Below, piece by piece: positions 4,979 to 6,283 of a stretch of DNA of 6,283 bases. Positions within the stretch are counted from its first letter, which is position 1; the number at the start of each line of letters is the position of its first letter. The notes under the pieces were generated by a model, which made no database searches, was not told the origin of the DNA, and saw only the letters and a program-made list of their open reading frames with translations. Made by a program: the position numbers and the translations under genes. The DNA comes from JBOFDK01 sp051650305 (GTDB lineage Bacteria > Bacillota > Clostridia > Lachnospirales > Cellulosilyticaceae), in NCBI GenBank assembly GCA_051650305.1, contig JBOFIT010000067.1, forward strand, positions 1 to 6,283, given 5' to 3'.

Positions 4979-5012
4979 AAAATAAGTGAAGAGATGAAAT
5001 GTGGGAATAAAG

Positions 5013-5041
5013 TAGAAAAGAGGACATAAATTTGGTATGAT
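5013..5041 (+). promoter_or_regulatory. Extended -10 promoter of the aminopeptidase gene
   Basis: TGG-TATGAT (5033-5041) is an extended -10 element with five of six -10 consensus bases. TAGAAA (5013-5018), 17 bases upstream, matches TTGACA at four positions. A start near 5048 gives a leader of under 30 nt, with the SD GGATGGAG (5060-5067) eight bases before the ATG. Confidence 0.55.
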
Positions 5042-5075
5042 TACTTAGGAAACTAACGAGGATGGAGATGACAAA

Positions 5076-6283
5076 ATGAATGCAACATTTTTTACAAGCA
5101 ATAGACACAAGCTTATGACAGGGGTAGAAGAAGGTAGTGTATGTGTATGCTTTTCAGGGAATGCACCAAGAAAAAGTGCCAATGAAATGTACGAATATAA
5201 GGTGCCGATGCACTTTTATTATTTAACAGGATTAGAAGAAAGTGAGATGGTGCTACTTCTTGCAAAGCGAGGTGGTACTTATGAGGAAGTGCTTTTTATT
5301 CCATCTTATGATGAGCTGAAAGCGAAGTGGGACGGCGCCACTGTTACAAAAGAAAAAGCCACAGCTATAAGTGGTATCGAGAACGTCATGTACGTGGAGC
5401 AATTTGACGAGTATCTAAATCAGCGAATGGCTACAGGCCAGATGCAAAGTTTATACATGGATCTAATGAAGATCGGTGCGAAAGAGCCATTGACTTATAG
5501 TCACCAAATGGCAGAGAAATATAAAAAAGTATATCCTTATGCACAACTTAAAAATATACATACCACTCTTCTGCACAATAGAAATAAAAAACAACCAGAA
5601 GAAATCGCAGCTATGCAAAAAGCTTTAGCCATTACCAAGGAAGGTATCGAGTTCTTAATGAAATATGCTGCAAGTGGCCTTTATGAATACCAACTAGAAG
5701 CATACTTTGACTTTATCGCAAAGACCAATGGAGTTACGGACTACGGGTTTAAGACCATTGCAGCAGCAGGGGAAAATGCTACTATATTGCATTACCAAAA
5801 AAACAATACCTGTATACCAGAGAATGTGCTCATACTTTTTGATTTAGGGATTAAGTACAACCACTATGGGGTAGACATCAGTCGTACATTCCCTGTAAAC
5901 GGCAAGTTCAGTGAGCGCCAAAAGCTCTTTTATGAAATCGTGCTTAAAGCACAGCAAGCAGTTATTGATGCCATCAAGCCAGGTCTGCCATTTGCAAGAC
6001 TTAATGAAATCGTAAGGGAGATTTACCTTGAAGAGCTAGGTAAATTAGGCATGGTAGCAAATGACGCTGATGTAAGTAAGTATTACTTCCACGGCGTAAG
6101 TCATTACTTATCAAGTGATGCAATGGTACTCAATACACCAGATACAGTGCTTGAGGAAGGTATGGTACTTACAGTAGAACCAGGTCTTTATATCAAAGAA
6201 GAGAAAATAGGTATCCGTATTGAAGATGATGTCTTAGTCACAAGTGAAGGTGCAGAAGTGCTTTCTAAGGACATCCTGAAAAC
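5076..6283 (+). CDS. Xaa-Pro aminopeptidase-like protein, peptidase family M24B (PepP-like), 3' end cut by window
   Basis: 402 codons are visible and the frame runs off the window edge; the family is usually a little over 410 residues, so little is missing. An N-terminal AMP_N-type domain (about 1-165, with FYYLTGLEE at 47-55) precedes the pita-bread metallopeptidase domain (about 170 onward). The dinuclear metal ligands of aminopeptidase P are all present: Asp256 (LFDLG), Asp267 (VDISRTFPVNGKFS), His343 (HGVSHYL), Glu368 (LTVEPGLYI) and Glu383 (GIRIEDDVLV). His239 and His339 match two other conserved histidines. However, the usual GLDxHDVG after HGxSHxL reads SSDAMVLN, so the position of E. 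coli PepP His361 is Met350. The N-terminal DxxYRRNSDFYYLTG-type stretch is also altered (MYEYKVPMHFYYLTG). The protein would remove N-terminal residues before proline if active; altered or reduced activity is possible. The start is supported by GGATGGAG eight bases upstream. It is divergent from the decarboxylase operon. Confidence 0.9.
   Translation, partial: MNATFFTSNRHKLMTGVEEGSVCVCFSGNAPRKSANEMYEYKVPMHFYYLTGLEESEMVLLLAKRGGTYEEVLFIPSYDELKAKWDGATVTKEKATAISGIENVMYVEQFDEYLNQRMATGQMQSLYMDLMKIGAKEPLTYSHQMAEKYKKVYPYAQLKNIHTTLLHNRNKKQPEEIAAMQKALAITKEGIEFLMKYAASGLYEYQLEAYFDFIAKTNGVTDYGFKTIAAAGENATILHYQKNNTCIPENVLILFDLGIKYNHYGVDISRTFPVNGKFSERQKLFYEIVLKAQQAVIDAIKPGLPFARLNEIVREIYLEELGKLGMVANDADVSKYYFHGVSHYLSSDAMVLNTPDTVLEEGMVLTVEPGLYIKEEKIGIRIEDDVLVTSEGAEVLSKDILK

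Noticed and set aside
1..6283. CRISPR arrays, tRNA or rRNA genes
   Set aside because: No regularly spaced repeats, no cloverleaf with a TTC-type arm and no rRNA-like sequence were recognised on either strand.

Overview
The window looks like chromosomal or accessory DNA from a low-GC Firmicute, most likely a clostridium of the Lachnospirales type. The evidence is AT-rich intergenic DNA, strong AGGAGGTGATC-type Shine-Dalgarno (SD) sites, sigma-A style promoters, a lantibiotic-immunity-type ABC permease/kinase pair, and small Na+-pump decarboxylase subunits. The genus cannot be fixed from the sequence alone.

Layout. (1) 1-1046, plus strand: the last codons of a membrane protein, probably an ABC-2 permease of the LanE/LanG/CprC type, followed closely by a small single-membrane-segment sensor histidine kinase. 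The kinase appears to start at a rare ATT codon under a nearly perfect SD. No response regulator is present. (2) 1047-2259, plus strand: a compact Abi_2 (AbiD/AbiF-like) module. A perfect consensus promoter (TTGACA-17-TATAAT) drives a short structured RNA that ends in a terminator-like T-run, immediately followed by the SD and the Abi_2 gene. A second, diverged copy of the RNA lies directly after the gene with its own -10 box and a strong terminator. (3) 2260-3608, plus strand: a possible 13-codon ORF, then a stand-alone FAD-dependent oxidoreductase of the DAO family. It resembles the N-terminal part of YhfW-like proteins but has no Rieske domain. (4) 3592-3640: a 23-bp perfect inverted repeat with a 3-nt loop. 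It serves two convergent genes and contains both stop codons. (5) 3624-4888, minus strand: a two-gene operon for a beta subunit of a Na+-translocating decarboxylase and a 43-residue OadG-like gamma subunit. The biotin and carboxyltransferase subunits are not in the window. (6) 4889-5075: a divergent intergenic promoter region. (7) 5076-6283, plus strand: an M24B Xaa-Pro aminopeptidase-like protein, cut by the window edge, which keeps all metal ligands but appears to lack one conserved catalytic histidine.

How they work together. The permease and kinase form an antimicrobial-peptide sensing and export unit that continues upstream. The Abi_2 gene with its two flanking RNAs is the best candidate for an under-described system: the arrangement of promoter, short RNA, leaky terminator and HEPN-like gene resembles type III toxin-antitoxin loci and suggests an RNA partner or RNA-controlled expression. 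The remaining genes look like ordinary metabolic genes with no evident link to it.
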